This document shows positions 25,440 through 34,314 of a stretch of DNA of 64,000 nucleotides, one piece after another. Below the pieces are notes generated by a model that worked only from the letters and a program-made list of their open reading frames with translations, did not search any database and was not told the origin of the DNA. The translations under genes and the position numbers were made by a program. How positions within the stretch are numbered: position 1 is the stretch's first letter; every line of letters begins with the position of its first letter. Location: positions 1 through 64,000 of the forward strand of contig JABCZF010000017.1 of NCBI GenBank assembly GCA_013289825.1, read 5' to 3'. The stretch is from Acidobacteriota bacterium. Its GTDB lineage: Bacteria; Acidobacteriota; Terriglobia; Acidiferrales; UBA7541.

Positions 25440-28124
25440 TCATTCATAACGTAGCGCCACCATGGGGTCGAGGCGCATGGCGCGGCGCGCGGGAATCCAG
25501 CACGCGAGTAGCGTGATGGAGGAGAGCAGCGCGGCTACCGAGAGATAGGTGAGCGGATCGCTGGGACTCACGCCGACCAGCATGTTGGACATGACCCGCG
25601 TAAGGCCCCAGGCTCCGGCCAGGCCGAAGAGCAAGCCCGCGGCAACGAGTTGCGCGCCATGCCTGAGGAGGAGAGCCAGAACCTGCCGCCGGCTGGCCCC
25701 AAGAGCCATGCGGATGCCGAGCTCCTGCGTGCGCTGCGTGGCCGCGTAGGAAACGACGCCGTAGACGCCGACGACGGCGAGAAGCAATCCGAGCAGGCCC
25801 ATGACGGCGGCCAGCGAGGCTCCGAGGCGAAAGAGGAAATATCCCAGCGCGCCACCGAGCGATTCCTTCATCGTTTGGATTTCTTCGATGGGTGCGTGGG
25901 CATCGATAGCGAGGATTTCGCGCTGCACCAAGGGCATGAGCGATTCGGAGGGGACCGAGGAACGAATTTGCAGCACGCGCTCCGCAGTGAAGCTTTGCGC
26001 CAGTGGGACATAAAAATACGGTTCGGGATCTTCGGCGAGAGTGCGGTACTTGCCGTCGCGCGCGACGCCGACCACATCGATGAAGGGGCCGGCATCACCG
26101 GTCATGCTGAAGCGCTTGCCAATGGGGCTTTCGCCGGGCCAAAAATGTTTGGCCATCGTTTCGTTGACGATGGCGACGGGCGGCGCTGTTTCACCGTCAG
26201 CCTCTAGGAATGCGCGGCCCAGGAGGAGTCGAACCCGCAGTGTTTCAAAATAAGCTGAATCAACGCTGTTGAAGAGAATCGCCGGCGCCTGCTGGCCCGG
26301 CGGCACGGGGCGCCCTTCGATATAGACGGATTGTTTTCCGCGGATATATCCGATGGGCACGGAAGAGGCCAGGCTGGCGGATTGTACGCCGGGAAGCGCA
26401 CGGATTCTAGTTTCGAGGGAACGATAAAACTCCGTGGTCTGCGTTTCGCTGTAATTGTTGATCGAAGGATCCAGCCTGACGTTTAGCAGCCGGTTCGGAT
26501 CGAAGCCTAAATCCATGTTCTCGACGGCGCGCAGGCTGCGGACAAAGAGTCCGGCGACGATCAACAACATCAGAGAGCCGGCGACTTGCGCGGCCATCAG
26601 ATCGCCGCGAACTTTGTGACGAGCGGCGCCGCCCGCATCCGCGCGGCCGCCTTGATGCAAGACGCTGTTCACATCAGCGCGAGTGGCGCGAAGTGCAGGC
26701 GACAGGCCGGCGAAAATCGCCGTGAACACTACCGCCGTGAGCGCGTAAGCAAAGACTCGCCAATCAAAACCGAAGCCGAGTTGAAGAGGGAAGCCTGAGA
26801 GGTGAATGGAGCCGACGAGACGGCTTAGCCATGCGCCGAGCAGCACACCTGCCGAACCGCCAAGCAAAGCGGTGAGCATTGTTTCCGTGAGCATCTGCCG
26901 CACGAGGCGGGAGCGCGCGCCACCAAGAGCGGCACGAATGGCCATCTCGCGCTGTCGAACAGAAGCGCGGGCCATGAGAATGTTTGCAATGTTCGTGCAG
27001 GCGAGCAACAGAACGAGCGCGCCGAGGATCAGAAACAATCCGGAAAAGATGATGAAGGCATTGTTGGCGTAGGGGATTGGGCGCGAGAGGCGCTCGTCCA
27101 TCACCCGCACGCGGATGTCTTTGTCCGTCGCGGGATATTGCTCGGCGAGGCGGTGCGAGATTACGTCGAACCTGCTTTGCGCTTGCGCGAGAGTCACACC
27201 GGGCTTGAGCCTGCCGAGAGACAGCATCATGTGTATGGACCGGCTGTTCCAAAGACTGTTGCCGGACTGGTCGGGGTACAGTGTGCTGAGAGGGAGGTAG
27301 GCGTCCATTTCAAAAATGGAGAACTGCCCGCGGAATTCCTTTGGCGCGACGCCGACAATCGTTGCGGGCTTGCCGCCCAGCCGCACTTGCTTGCCAAGCA
27401 CTCCTGGATCACCGCCGAATCTTTTCTGCCAGAAGGAATAACCGAGGACGAGCATCGCGGGCTCGCCGGGTCTTTCGCCCTCTCCGGGGAGGATGAGCCG
27501 GCCTAGGCTGGGTCTTAGACCGAGCGCGGAAAAATAGTTGCTGCTCACTCCGCTGACGGCGAGCGTATCGCTGTGACCATCGGCGGTGAAGTTCGGACGG
27601 CCCAGCGCCTGGCCGAAGACTTCGCAGAACGGTTCTGTCTGCTTGCGGAACTCCACGAATTGCGGATAGGAAAAGCCGAGCGCTCCCAGTGGGGCGCCGC
27701 TCCCTTGGATCACCAGCGCGGCAATTTGTTCCGGCGCAGGCACGGGCAGACGCTCGAGGAGGACGCCATTCACTAAACCGAAAATGGCGGTATTCGCGCC
27801 GACGCCGAGGGCCAGGGTGAGCACGACGACTACTGTGACGCCGGGATTCTTGCGCAACATGCGGGCGGCGAAGCGGACATCCTGGAGAAATGTTTCGAGC
27901 ATCGGCAAGCCCTTTCGATCTCGACAGGCTTCTTTGGTCTGTTCTATGCCGCCGAGCTTGATCAGTGCTTGGCGCCGTGCCTCTTCCGCGCTCATGCCGG
28001 AGCGCACATTGTCGTCGATGTGCAGCTGGAGATGGCTCTCCATTTCCTCGGCAAGCTCACGGTCGCTGGCTTCTTTTTGAAAGAGCTCGGCCATTTGGAC
28101 GAACCATGCGCTTATGCGACTCAC
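25440..28124 (-). CDS. ADOP-family ABC permease, operon B gene 3
   Basis: Product of 894 aa with operon B prefix ([41 protein letters not shown]). GTG start with AAGG eight bases upstream. The permease body (residues about 95 onward) resembles the last gene of operon A far more than its own operon siblings: PVPAPEQI, GFSYPQF, VGVAPKEFRG, DLGFDPNRLLNVRLDP, VVGVARDGKY. This makes the pair a good case for domain exchange. Ends RRAMRLDPMVALRYE. Confidence 0.95.
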   Translation of the reverse strand: MSRISAWFVQMAELFQKEASDRELAEEMESHLQLHIDDNVRSGMSAEEARRQALIKLGGIEQTKEACRDRKGLPMLETFLQDVRFAARMLRKNPGVTVVVVLTLALGVGANTAIFGLVNGVLLERLPVPAPEQIAALVIQGSGAPLGALGFSYPQFVEFRKQTEPFCEVFGQALGRPNFTADGHSDTLAVSGVSSNYFSALGLRPSLGRLILPGEGERPGEPAMLVLGYSFWQKRFGGDPGVLGKQVRLGGKPATIVGVAPKEFRGQFSIFEMDAYLPLSTLYPDQSGNSLWNSRSIHMMLSLGRLKPGVTLAQAQSRFDVISHRLAEQYPATDKDIRVRVMDERLSRPIPYANNAFIIFSGLFLILGALVLLLACTNIANILMARASVRQREMAIRAALGGARSRLVRQMLTETMLTALLGGSAGVLLGAWLSRLVGSIHLSGFPLQLGFGFDWRVFAYALTAVVFTAIFAGLSPALRATRADVNSVLHQGGRADAGGAARHKVRGDLMAAQVAGSLMLLIVAGLFVRSLRAVENMDLGFDPNRLLNVRLDPSINNYSETQTTEFYRSLETRIRALPGVQSASLASSVPIGYIRGKQSVYIEGRPVPPGQQAPAILFNSVDSAYFETLRVRLLLGRAFLEADGETAPPVAIVNETMAKHFWPGESPIGKRFSMTGDAGPFIDVVGVARDGKYRTLAEDPEPYFYVPLAQSFTAERVLQIRSSVPSESLMPLVQREILAIDAHAPIEEIQTMKESLGGALGYFLFRLGASLAAVMGLLGLLLAVVGVYGVVSYAATQRTQELGIRMALGASRRQVLALLLRHGAQLVAAGLLFGLAGAWGLTRVMSNMLVGVSPSDPLTYLSVAALLSSITLLACWIPARRAMRLDPMVALRYE

Positions 28125-28195
28125 GACTGAGCCTTTCGACCAAAATTGAGACGATCTATATTGGGATCCTGCAAGTCCGATTGCCTTTCATCGAA

Positions 28196-30904
28196 TCATT
28201 CATACCGCAGCGCGACGATCGGATCGACGGATGCCGCGCGGCGCGCCGGGATGGCGCTGGCGATGAGTGCGACCAGCGTCACGCCCAACAATGCCTCTAG
28301 GAACGACCGGGAATCGCCAGGCATGACGCCGAAAAGCATCGAGCGCATGAGTTGGGCGCCAGCGATGGCCAGGGGAACGCCAGCGGCAACGCCCGCCACG
28401 CTGATCAGCAAGCTTTCCCGCAAAACCATCCAGAGAACTGCTATCCGCTGGGCTCCGAGCGCCATGCGCACGCCGATCTCGGATGTGCGGCGGCTCACGC
28501 GATAAGCCAGTGTGCCGTAGAGGCCCGTGGCCACCAGGAGCACGGCGAGCAGACCGAAGAACATGGAGAGCCGGGCGAACAGCCGCGGCTGCGAAAAAGA
28601 TACGTCGAATTGCGCGCGCTGGGTCATGGGCTTCTGCATCGGAAGGTTGGGATCGAGGTCGTGGAGGACGGCGCGAACGCTCGATATAAGCGATTCGGGG
28701 TTTCCGGTGGTGTGCAACTCGACCTGCATATCGGAAACAAAGCTGCGTTGCCAAAACGGGAAGTACAGCATGGGCCGGGGTTTTTCATCGACGCCCGTGT
28801 ATTTGCTGTCGGCAGCGACTCCTACGATTGTGAAGCTGCTGTCGGGCTTGACGCCCCCGGCGGAGTGACCCAGCGGGTCGCTTTTCGAAAAAAAACGCTT
28901 CACGAAAGTTTCGTTGACGACCACGACTTTCGGCGCGGTACGGCTGTCGGAGTCCAAGATATCGCGGCCTTCGAGGATCGGAATTCCCAGCGTGTGGAGA
29001 TAGTCGGGGCCGACGTCGTTCGCGCGCATGCCGATATCCGCAAAGTCGCCTGTGGGAACGACCCCATCGATGGCGAAGACGTTGTTGTTGCTCCAGCCGG
29101 AACCGAGGCGATTCTCCAGCAAGGTTGCCGACTCAACGCCGGGGACGACGCGCAGGCGGTCGAGGAGAATATGGTAGAAGCGGGCTTTTTCGTCGTCGGA
29201 GTGGGTGGTCAGCGGGCTTGTGCCGAAGACGAGAAGTCCGTCGGTGCGGAGGCCGAGTGGCAGAGTTTCGTAATTACGAAGAGAACGAACCAGGAGCCCA
29301 GCACCCACCAGCAAGATCAAGCAGAGCGCCATTTGAACGGCGACGACGAACTTGCCAGCCCATGAACTTCTTTTGGTACGTTGCGCGGCGGCATTGGAAC
29401 TCTTGACGACTGAACCGGCTTGGACGCTGACCGCGCTGCGCAACGGGGCGAGACCGAATACAACTGCGCAAGCAAATGAAATTGCCAGAGTGAAGAGCAG
29501 CACGTTGGAATCGAGCGAGAAAGGAACTTCCAAGCTCGACCAAGCGGCCAGAGCGCGGCTCGCGGAAATCGCAAACATCCAGCCCAGACCCGCGCCCACA
29601 GTTACGAGCAAGAGACTCTCCGCGAGCAACTGGCGCAAAAGGCGGCCGGGCCCGGCACCCAGCGCCACGCGCATGGTAAATTCGCGCTGTCGCGCGGAGT
29701 TCCGCGCGACAAGGAGCATGGCTACGTTGGCGCAGGCGATCACCAAAACCAATCCGACCATGGCCATGAGAATCTCGATGGGCTGCTCGTACTGGTCGCG
29801 AAGACCCTGAATCCCCTTTGCTGGGGACAGCTCCAGGACGGGTTTGCGGTTTTTGGGATCCGGCGTGCCCAGTCCGATCAAAGCGGCGCGCTGAAAGAGG
29901 GGATCCAAGTTCCGAAGAGCTTCGGCGGCGGTCACCTCGGGCGCGAGGCGGCCGATCAATCGCAGACACCACCACGTGGGTGTGCCGTACAGCGTGTTCA
30001 GCGACGCCGGATTGCCCCATGCATTCAGTTCGGGACGATTCTGCAAGGGGATCCAGAAGTCTGTCGAGGCTCCGGGCTCGACGCCATAAAATCCTTGCGC
30101 AGTCACGCCGATAACCGTGAACGGCAATCCCTTGACATAAATGGTCTGACCGAGGACCGCAGGATTGCGGGCGAAGCGCCCGGTCCAATAGGAATAGCTG
30201 AGCACCGCGAGTGGCGCGTGTGCGGTTTCGTCTTCAAGCGTGAAGCCGCGGCCGCGGGCGAAGGCCGTGCCGAGGCCAGAGAAAAAGTTGCCGCTCACCA
30301 TATCCGCTTCGGCCTCTTCAGGATCCTCGCCCACGCGAACGGCCACTTTGCCAATCGCGAGAGGCACGTAGGCCATCAAATCCGAAAAGGCCGCATGTTC
30401 TTTGCGAAGCTGTTCGAAGACCGGATCCGAGAAGGAAGTATCGCCGTCGCCGGTGTTGCTTGCGCCAGGCGGCTGGTCGTTTGGCAGACGCAAGAACATC
30501 AATTGCTCCGGGTGAGGCAGGGGCAGATTGCGAAGAAGAACGCTGTTCATGACGCTGAAGACGGCGGTGTTGCCGCCGATGCCGAGGGCCAGCGTTAAGG
30601 CCGCGACAAGAGTGAACCCGGGATTCTTGCGAAGCAAGCGCAAGGCGTGGCGGCAGTCTTCGAATGTCGTTTCGAGAATGGGGAGACCGCGACGCTCGCG
30701 GTAGTTTTCTTTGGTTTGTTCGACACCGCCGAGTTTCATGATGGCCTCCCGTCGGGCTTGTGCTGGCGACATGCCTCGGCGCAAATTGTCTTCGATGTGC
30801 AGCTGGAGATGGCTCTCCAGTTCATCGGCCAGCTCCCTCTCGCGGGGCGCTCTTAGAAACAGCCCTGCAAATCGTAAGAACCAGGCGCGCAGCCTTCTCA
30901 TCAC
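28196..30904 (-). CDS. ADOP-family ABC permease, operon B gene 2
   Basis: Product of 902 aa. Operon B prefix (RELADELESHLQLHIEDNLR, QARREAIMKLGGVEQTKENYRERR) at about 15-65. TM1 [18 protein letters not shown]. The first periplasmic domain has a Gly/Asp-rich loop (GASNTGDGDTSFSDP). The second FtsX unit has SMFFGLLAVLLVATGLYGT, closer to operon A gene 2 than to its siblings. Start is GTG at 30904, eight bases after AAGGA; an ATG follows as codon 2. Ends RRAASVDPIVALRYE. Confidence 0.95.
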   Translation of the reverse strand: MMRRLRAWFLRFAGLFLRAPRERELADELESHLQLHIEDNLRRGMSPAQARREAIMKLGGVEQTKENYRERRGLPILETTFEDCRHALRLLRKNPGFTLVAALTLALGIGGNTAVFSVMNSVLLRNLPLPHPEQLMFLRLPNDQPPGASNTGDGDTSFSDPVFEQLRKEHAAFSDLMAYVPLAIGKVAVRVGEDPEEAEADMVSGNFFSGLGTAFARGRGFTLEDETAHAPLAVLSYSYWTGRFARNPAVLGQTIYVKGLPFTVIGVTAQGFYGVEPGASTDFWIPLQNRPELNAWGNPASLNTLYGTPTWWCLRLIGRLAPEVTAAEALRNLDPLFQRAALIGLGTPDPKNRKPVLELSPAKGIQGLRDQYEQPIEILMAMVGLVLVIACANVAMLLVARNSARQREFTMRVALGAGPGRLLRQLLAESLLLVTVGAGLGWMFAISASRALAAWSSLEVPFSLDSNVLLFTLAISFACAVVFGLAPLRSAVSVQAGSVVKSSNAAAQRTKRSSWAGKFVVAVQMALCLILLVGAGLLVRSLRNYETLPLGLRTDGLLVFGTSPLTTHSDDEKARFYHILLDRLRVVPGVESATLLENRLGSGWSNNNVFAIDGVVPTGDFADIGMRANDVGPDYLHTLGIPILEGRDILDSDSRTAPKVVVVNETFVKRFFSKSDPLGHSAGGVKPDSSFTIVGVAADSKYTGVDEKPRPMLYFPFWQRSFVSDMQVELHTTGNPESLISSVRAVLHDLDPNLPMQKPMTQRAQFDVSFSQPRLFARLSMFFGLLAVLLVATGLYGTLAYRVSRRTSEIGVRMALGAQRIAVLWMVLRESLLISVAGVAAGVPLAIAGAQLMRSMLFGVMPGDSRSFLEALLGVTLVALIASAIPARRAASVDPIVALRYE

Positions 30905-30972
30905 TGCACTTTTCCTTAAAGGTCTAATGCCAAGAACGAGAATCTCTAACTTCTGGCCGCTGGCATCTGTTC

Positions 30973-33642
30973 CTACTCATACCGCAAAGCCACCATCGGA
31001 TCGACGCGTGACGCTCGGCGTGCTGGAATGTAGCACGCCAGCAGCGCGACAGCGCCGATCAGAGCCGGCACGATGACGAACAGCCAGCCTCCCAATACGT
31101 GAAAATCGTAAAGGGCCGCCTCGAATAGGCGCGGAAGCGGGAATGCGCCAAGCATGCCGATGGCGGCTCCGATCGCGGCGAGCCTCAATCCATCGAGAAG
31201 AACCATGCGCAGGATGTTTTTCTTTTCCGCTCCCAGCGCCACGCGAATGCCAATTTCCTGGCTGCGTTGTCCGACGGTGAAAGCGACCAGGCCGTAGATT
31301 CCGATGCCTGCCAGAACCAGCGCGAGAACGGCAAAGACCATCATCAGCTCGCTGAAAATGAGGTCGGGTGCGGTCTCGTTCCCCAAAAGGTCGGGCATGT
31401 TGATGACGCTGCCGATAGGCTGGTCTCGGTCGAGGGACCAGACCGCTTCGCGCAGCCCCGGCGCGAGCGAATTTGCGTCGTTTACAGCGCGCACCACGAC
31501 GGACATTTCTGCTGCCGGGTGCTGCGAAAATGGTTCGTAGACTTCTGGATCGTCTGCGTAATTGAGCGGCCAGCTTTTGACGTCATGAACGATTCCAACG
31601 ATCTGGCGCCATTGCGTTGCGACGGCGTCGCTGGAGTCGATGCGAATCTGTTTTCCAAGCGCATCGCCCTGGGGGAAGAAGCGCGCGACAAATTTTTCCG
31701 TAACAACCGCGACAGGTTGTGAGTTTGGGCCGTCGCTTTCTGCAAAAACGCGCCCGGCGATCACCGAGGCCTGAATGGTCTCGAAGTAGTGAGCGCTTAC
31801 GACGTAGTAGCGGGCACGCGGGCGATCGGCAGGAGAGAGATTCTCCTGGCCCTTCAGGAGAAAGCTCATAAAACCGGCGCCGGCGGCGGGCAAGTTGGAA
31901 GTGATTGCTGCGGAAGTTGCGCCCGGCATGGCTTCGAGACGCGCGGCGAGCTCGCTGTAGAACTCGATTTGTTTCGCCGGCTCTTTGTAGTGCGATTCGG
32001 GAAGAGTAATCTGCGCGGTAAGCAGGTGTTGAGGCTGGAAGCCGAGACTTCGATGAAGCCCTTCTAGAAATCCCTTGATGAGGATGCCGGCGCCGGTAAG
32101 CAGCATGACGGCCATCGCTACTTCAGCGGCGACCAGCAAGCTGCGGCCGCGGCTCTTCTTTTTTCCCGCAGAAACTTTGGTGCTGTCGTTTTTCAAAGTG
32201 GGGAACACGTCCACGGCCCAAGCGCGCAAGGCGGGCGCGAGCCCAAAGAGAAGAGCGGACAGCACGGCGATAGCTGATGTGTATGAGAGCACGCGCCAGT
32301 CAATCTGCATGTCCAGCATTTTGATAGCTTCGTTAAACGACAAGACCTTGTGCAGAAGCTGCGTGCCGCCAAGCGCAAGTCCCAGTCCAGCGATGGTTCC
32401 GAGCAGGGCAATCAGCAATGCTTCGGTCATCAACTGGCGCAAGACGCGCGCTCTCCCCGCGCCGATAGCAATGCGGATGGCCATTTCCTTGCCGCGGCTC
32501 GTGGCGCGAGCAAGAAGAAGGCCCGCGATGTTGGCGCAGGCAATCAAGAGAACGAATCCGACGGCGGAGAGAAGAATGACGAAGGCGGCGTTGGCATTGA
32601 AGTCGTGGATTATGTACTCCTGGAGAGTCAGGCAGCTTGTGTCCCGGCCGGTTTCGGTGTCCGGGAACAACTGAACGGCGAGAGAGCCGAGAGTGCGTAG
32701 GTCGGACTGCGCTTGATCGAGAGTCACGCCGGGCTTGCTACGCGCGAAAAGATATAGAGTTCGAGTTTGCCTTGCTGCCGCACCCTGCTGAGATTCGTCG
32801 AGGACCAGGGGAAGCCAGACCTGCGACCGGAAAGACATGATCTGAAAGCGCCGCGGGAGCACGCCGATGACGGTATGTTCCGCTCCGTTGAGGCGAATGG
32901 TTTTGCCGACGACATTGGGATCGGATCCGAACTTTCGTTCCCAAAAGCGGTAGTCCAACAGAACGACTCGATCATGCCCCGCCTGATCATCGCCATTTGC
33001 AAATGCGCGGCCGAGTACCGGAGCGACACCGATCACAGAAAAGTAGTTCGCGGTCGCGCGGTTCGCACTAATGCGCTCCGGCTCGTCTTTTCCCGTAAGG
33101 CTTACGCTGATGTAGGGCTCTAGGGCCGCCAGGTCGGAGAAAACTCGATTCTCGCGCTTCCAGGTGAAGTAGTTCGGCGCGGACACCGGATTCACGTTTG
33201 CGCCAGGACCACGGGCCGCGGTGGTCCCGTAAACAACCAGCACACGGTCGGAATCGTAAACGGGTGGGCGCTGGTAGAGGATCGCGCTGACGAAACTGAA
33301 GATTGTGGCATTGGCGGCGATCCCCAGGGCGAGGGTGAGAACGGCCACTAGGGTAAATCCCGGATTTTTGTGCAGCAGGCGCGCTCCGAAGCGCAAGTCC
33401 TGGAAGAAGACTTCGAGCAAGGGTAGACCACGGCGCTCGCGATAGTTTTCCTTCGTTTGTTCAACGCCACCGAGCTTCATGATGGCCTCCCTCCGAGCTT
33501 GCGTCTGCGACATGCCTCGGCGCAGATTGTCATCGATGTGCAGTTGAAGGTGGCTGTCGATCTCGGCAGAGAATTCCTGCTCGCGCCGCCCTTTGCCGAA
33601 CAGTTCACCCACCCTGGAAAGCCATGCTCGCAGCTGCCTCAT
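30973..33642 (-). CDS. ADOP-family ABC permease, operon B gene 1
   Basis: Product of 889 aa, first permease after the second PadR gene with a 21-base gap. Operon B prefix (REQEFSAEIDSHLQLHIDDNLR, QARREAIMKLGGVEQ). TM1 [19 protein letters not shown]. Distinct periplasmic domain with LYQRPPVYDSDRVLVVYG. A basic KNDSTKVSAGKKKSRGR linker joins the two halves. ATG at 33642 has GGAG seven bases upstream; an in-frame TTG at 33657 is less likely. Ends RRASRVDPMVALRYE. Confidence 0.95.
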   Translation of the reverse strand: MRQLRAWLSRVGELFGKGRREQEFSAEIDSHLQLHIDDNLRRGMSQTQARREAIMKLGGVEQTKENYRERRGLPLLEVFFQDLRFGARLLHKNPGFTLVAVLTLALGIAANATIFSFVSAILYQRPPVYDSDRVLVVYGTTAARGPGANVNPVSAPNYFTWKRENRVFSDLAALEPYISVSLTGKDEPERISANRATANYFSVIGVAPVLGRAFANGDDQAGHDRVVLLDYRFWERKFGSDPNVVGKTIRLNGAEHTVIGVLPRRFQIMSFRSQVWLPLVLDESQQGAAARQTRTLYLFARSKPGVTLDQAQSDLRTLGSLAVQLFPDTETGRDTSCLTLQEYIIHDFNANAAFVILLSAVGFVLLIACANIAGLLLARATSRGKEMAIRIAIGAGRARVLRQLMTEALLIALLGTIAGLGLALGGTQLLHKVLSFNEAIKMLDMQIDWRVLSYTSAIAVLSALLFGLAPALRAWAVDVFPTLKNDSTKVSAGKKKSRGRSLLVAAEVAMAVMLLTGAGILIKGFLEGLHRSLGFQPQHLLTAQITLPESHYKEPAKQIEFYSELAARLEAMPGATSAAITSNLPAAGAGFMSFLLKGQENLSPADRPRARYYVVSAHYFETIQASVIAGRVFAESDGPNSQPVAVVTEKFVARFFPQGDALGKQIRIDSSDAVATQWRQIVGIVHDVKSWPLNYADDPEVYEPFSQHPAAEMSVVVRAVNDANSLAPGLREAVWSLDRDQPIGSVINMPDLLGNETAPDLIFSELMMVFAVLALVLAGIGIYGLVAFTVGQRSQEIGIRVALGAEKKNILRMVLLDGLRLAAIGAAIGMLGAFPLPRLFEAALYDFHVLGGWLFVIVPALIGAVALLACYIPARRASRVDPMVALRYE

Positions 33643-33663
33643 GAGATTTCTCCGCAATACCGA

Positions 33664-34020
33664 CTACGACCGCTCTTCCCCGGGCGCCAGGAAGCGCGCT
33701 AGAATCGCGGTCGTCTGTTCCCATTCCCGCTCTTCCTTATTCAATTGCTTGCGGCCCGCGCGGGTAAGCTTGTAGTACTTCGCCTTGCGATTGTTGTCCG
33801 AGAATCCCCATTCGGAGCTGATGTACCCTTCCTGCTCGAGCTTCAGCAACGCCGGGTACAAAGTTCCGTAATTCACGGCCAGCAGATCGCCGCTGGTCTG
33901 TTCTATGCGCCGCGCAATGCCGTAGCCATGCAGCGGCCCCATCGCCTGCAGCGTCTTCAGCACCATCAGCGCCAGAGTGCCTTGCCACACATCCCTTTTT
34001 TCGGCCGCCTTATCGCCCAT
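33664..34020 (-). CDS. PadR-family transcriptional regulator, operon B
   Basis: Product of 118 aa. Winged helix: DVWQGTLALMVLKTL, MGPLHGYGIARRIEQ, NYGTLYPALLKLEQEGYI, and hairpin NNRKAKYYKLTRAG; the C-terminal helix KEEREWEQTTAILARFL is the usual PadR dimerisation end. GAGGAG lies four bases before ATG. It differs clearly from the operon A PadR, so the two operons are probably controlled separately. A TATGGG/CCCATA palindrome lies 19 bases upstream. Confidence 0.92.
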   Translation of the reverse strand: MGDKAAEKRDVWQGTLALMVLKTLQAMGPLHGYGIARRIEQTSGDLLAVNYGTLYPALLKLEQEGYISSEWGFSDNNRKAKYYKLTRAGRKQLNKEEREWEQTTAILARFLAPGEERS

Positions 34021-34038
34021 CGCTCTCCTCTTGGTTCC

Positions 34039-34053
34039 TATGGGAAACCCATA
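34039..34053. promoter_or_regulatory. candidate PadR operator, TATGGG-AAA-CCCATA
   Basis: Perfect 6-base inverted repeat with a 3-base centre in the divergent region between the PadR gene and the amidohydrolase operon. A half-site CTATGGGAA recurs at 34072-34080. Its position fits autorepression of the PadR gene and could also reach the amidohydrolase promoter. Not tested against a known PadR motif. Confidence 0.4.
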
Positions 34054-34314
34054 CCAAAGATGCCACAGGCCCTATGGGAAGGCAATAGAAGAAACGAGGT
34101 TGCCCCGCATTTTGTTTCCGGAATTTTCAAGATTTTCTTGCTCTCCCGGGAACCTGGCCACATCCTTAATTCCTGATCCTTTTCCCTGGATCCTCCCCTA
34201 GATCCTTCCCCTTCGCCTTCTTGACTCTTCTGCAACTTCTGACTAGCCTCATGCGTCCGGAAAAATGACGGTCTGGGGCTCGTGGTTCTAAGCGTTTCCC
34301 ACAAAGGAGCTTCG

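Noticed and set aside
28352..29365. 337-codon frame antisense to operon B gene 2
   Set aside because: Same reason: it overlaps a fully conserved permease and shows no family pattern.
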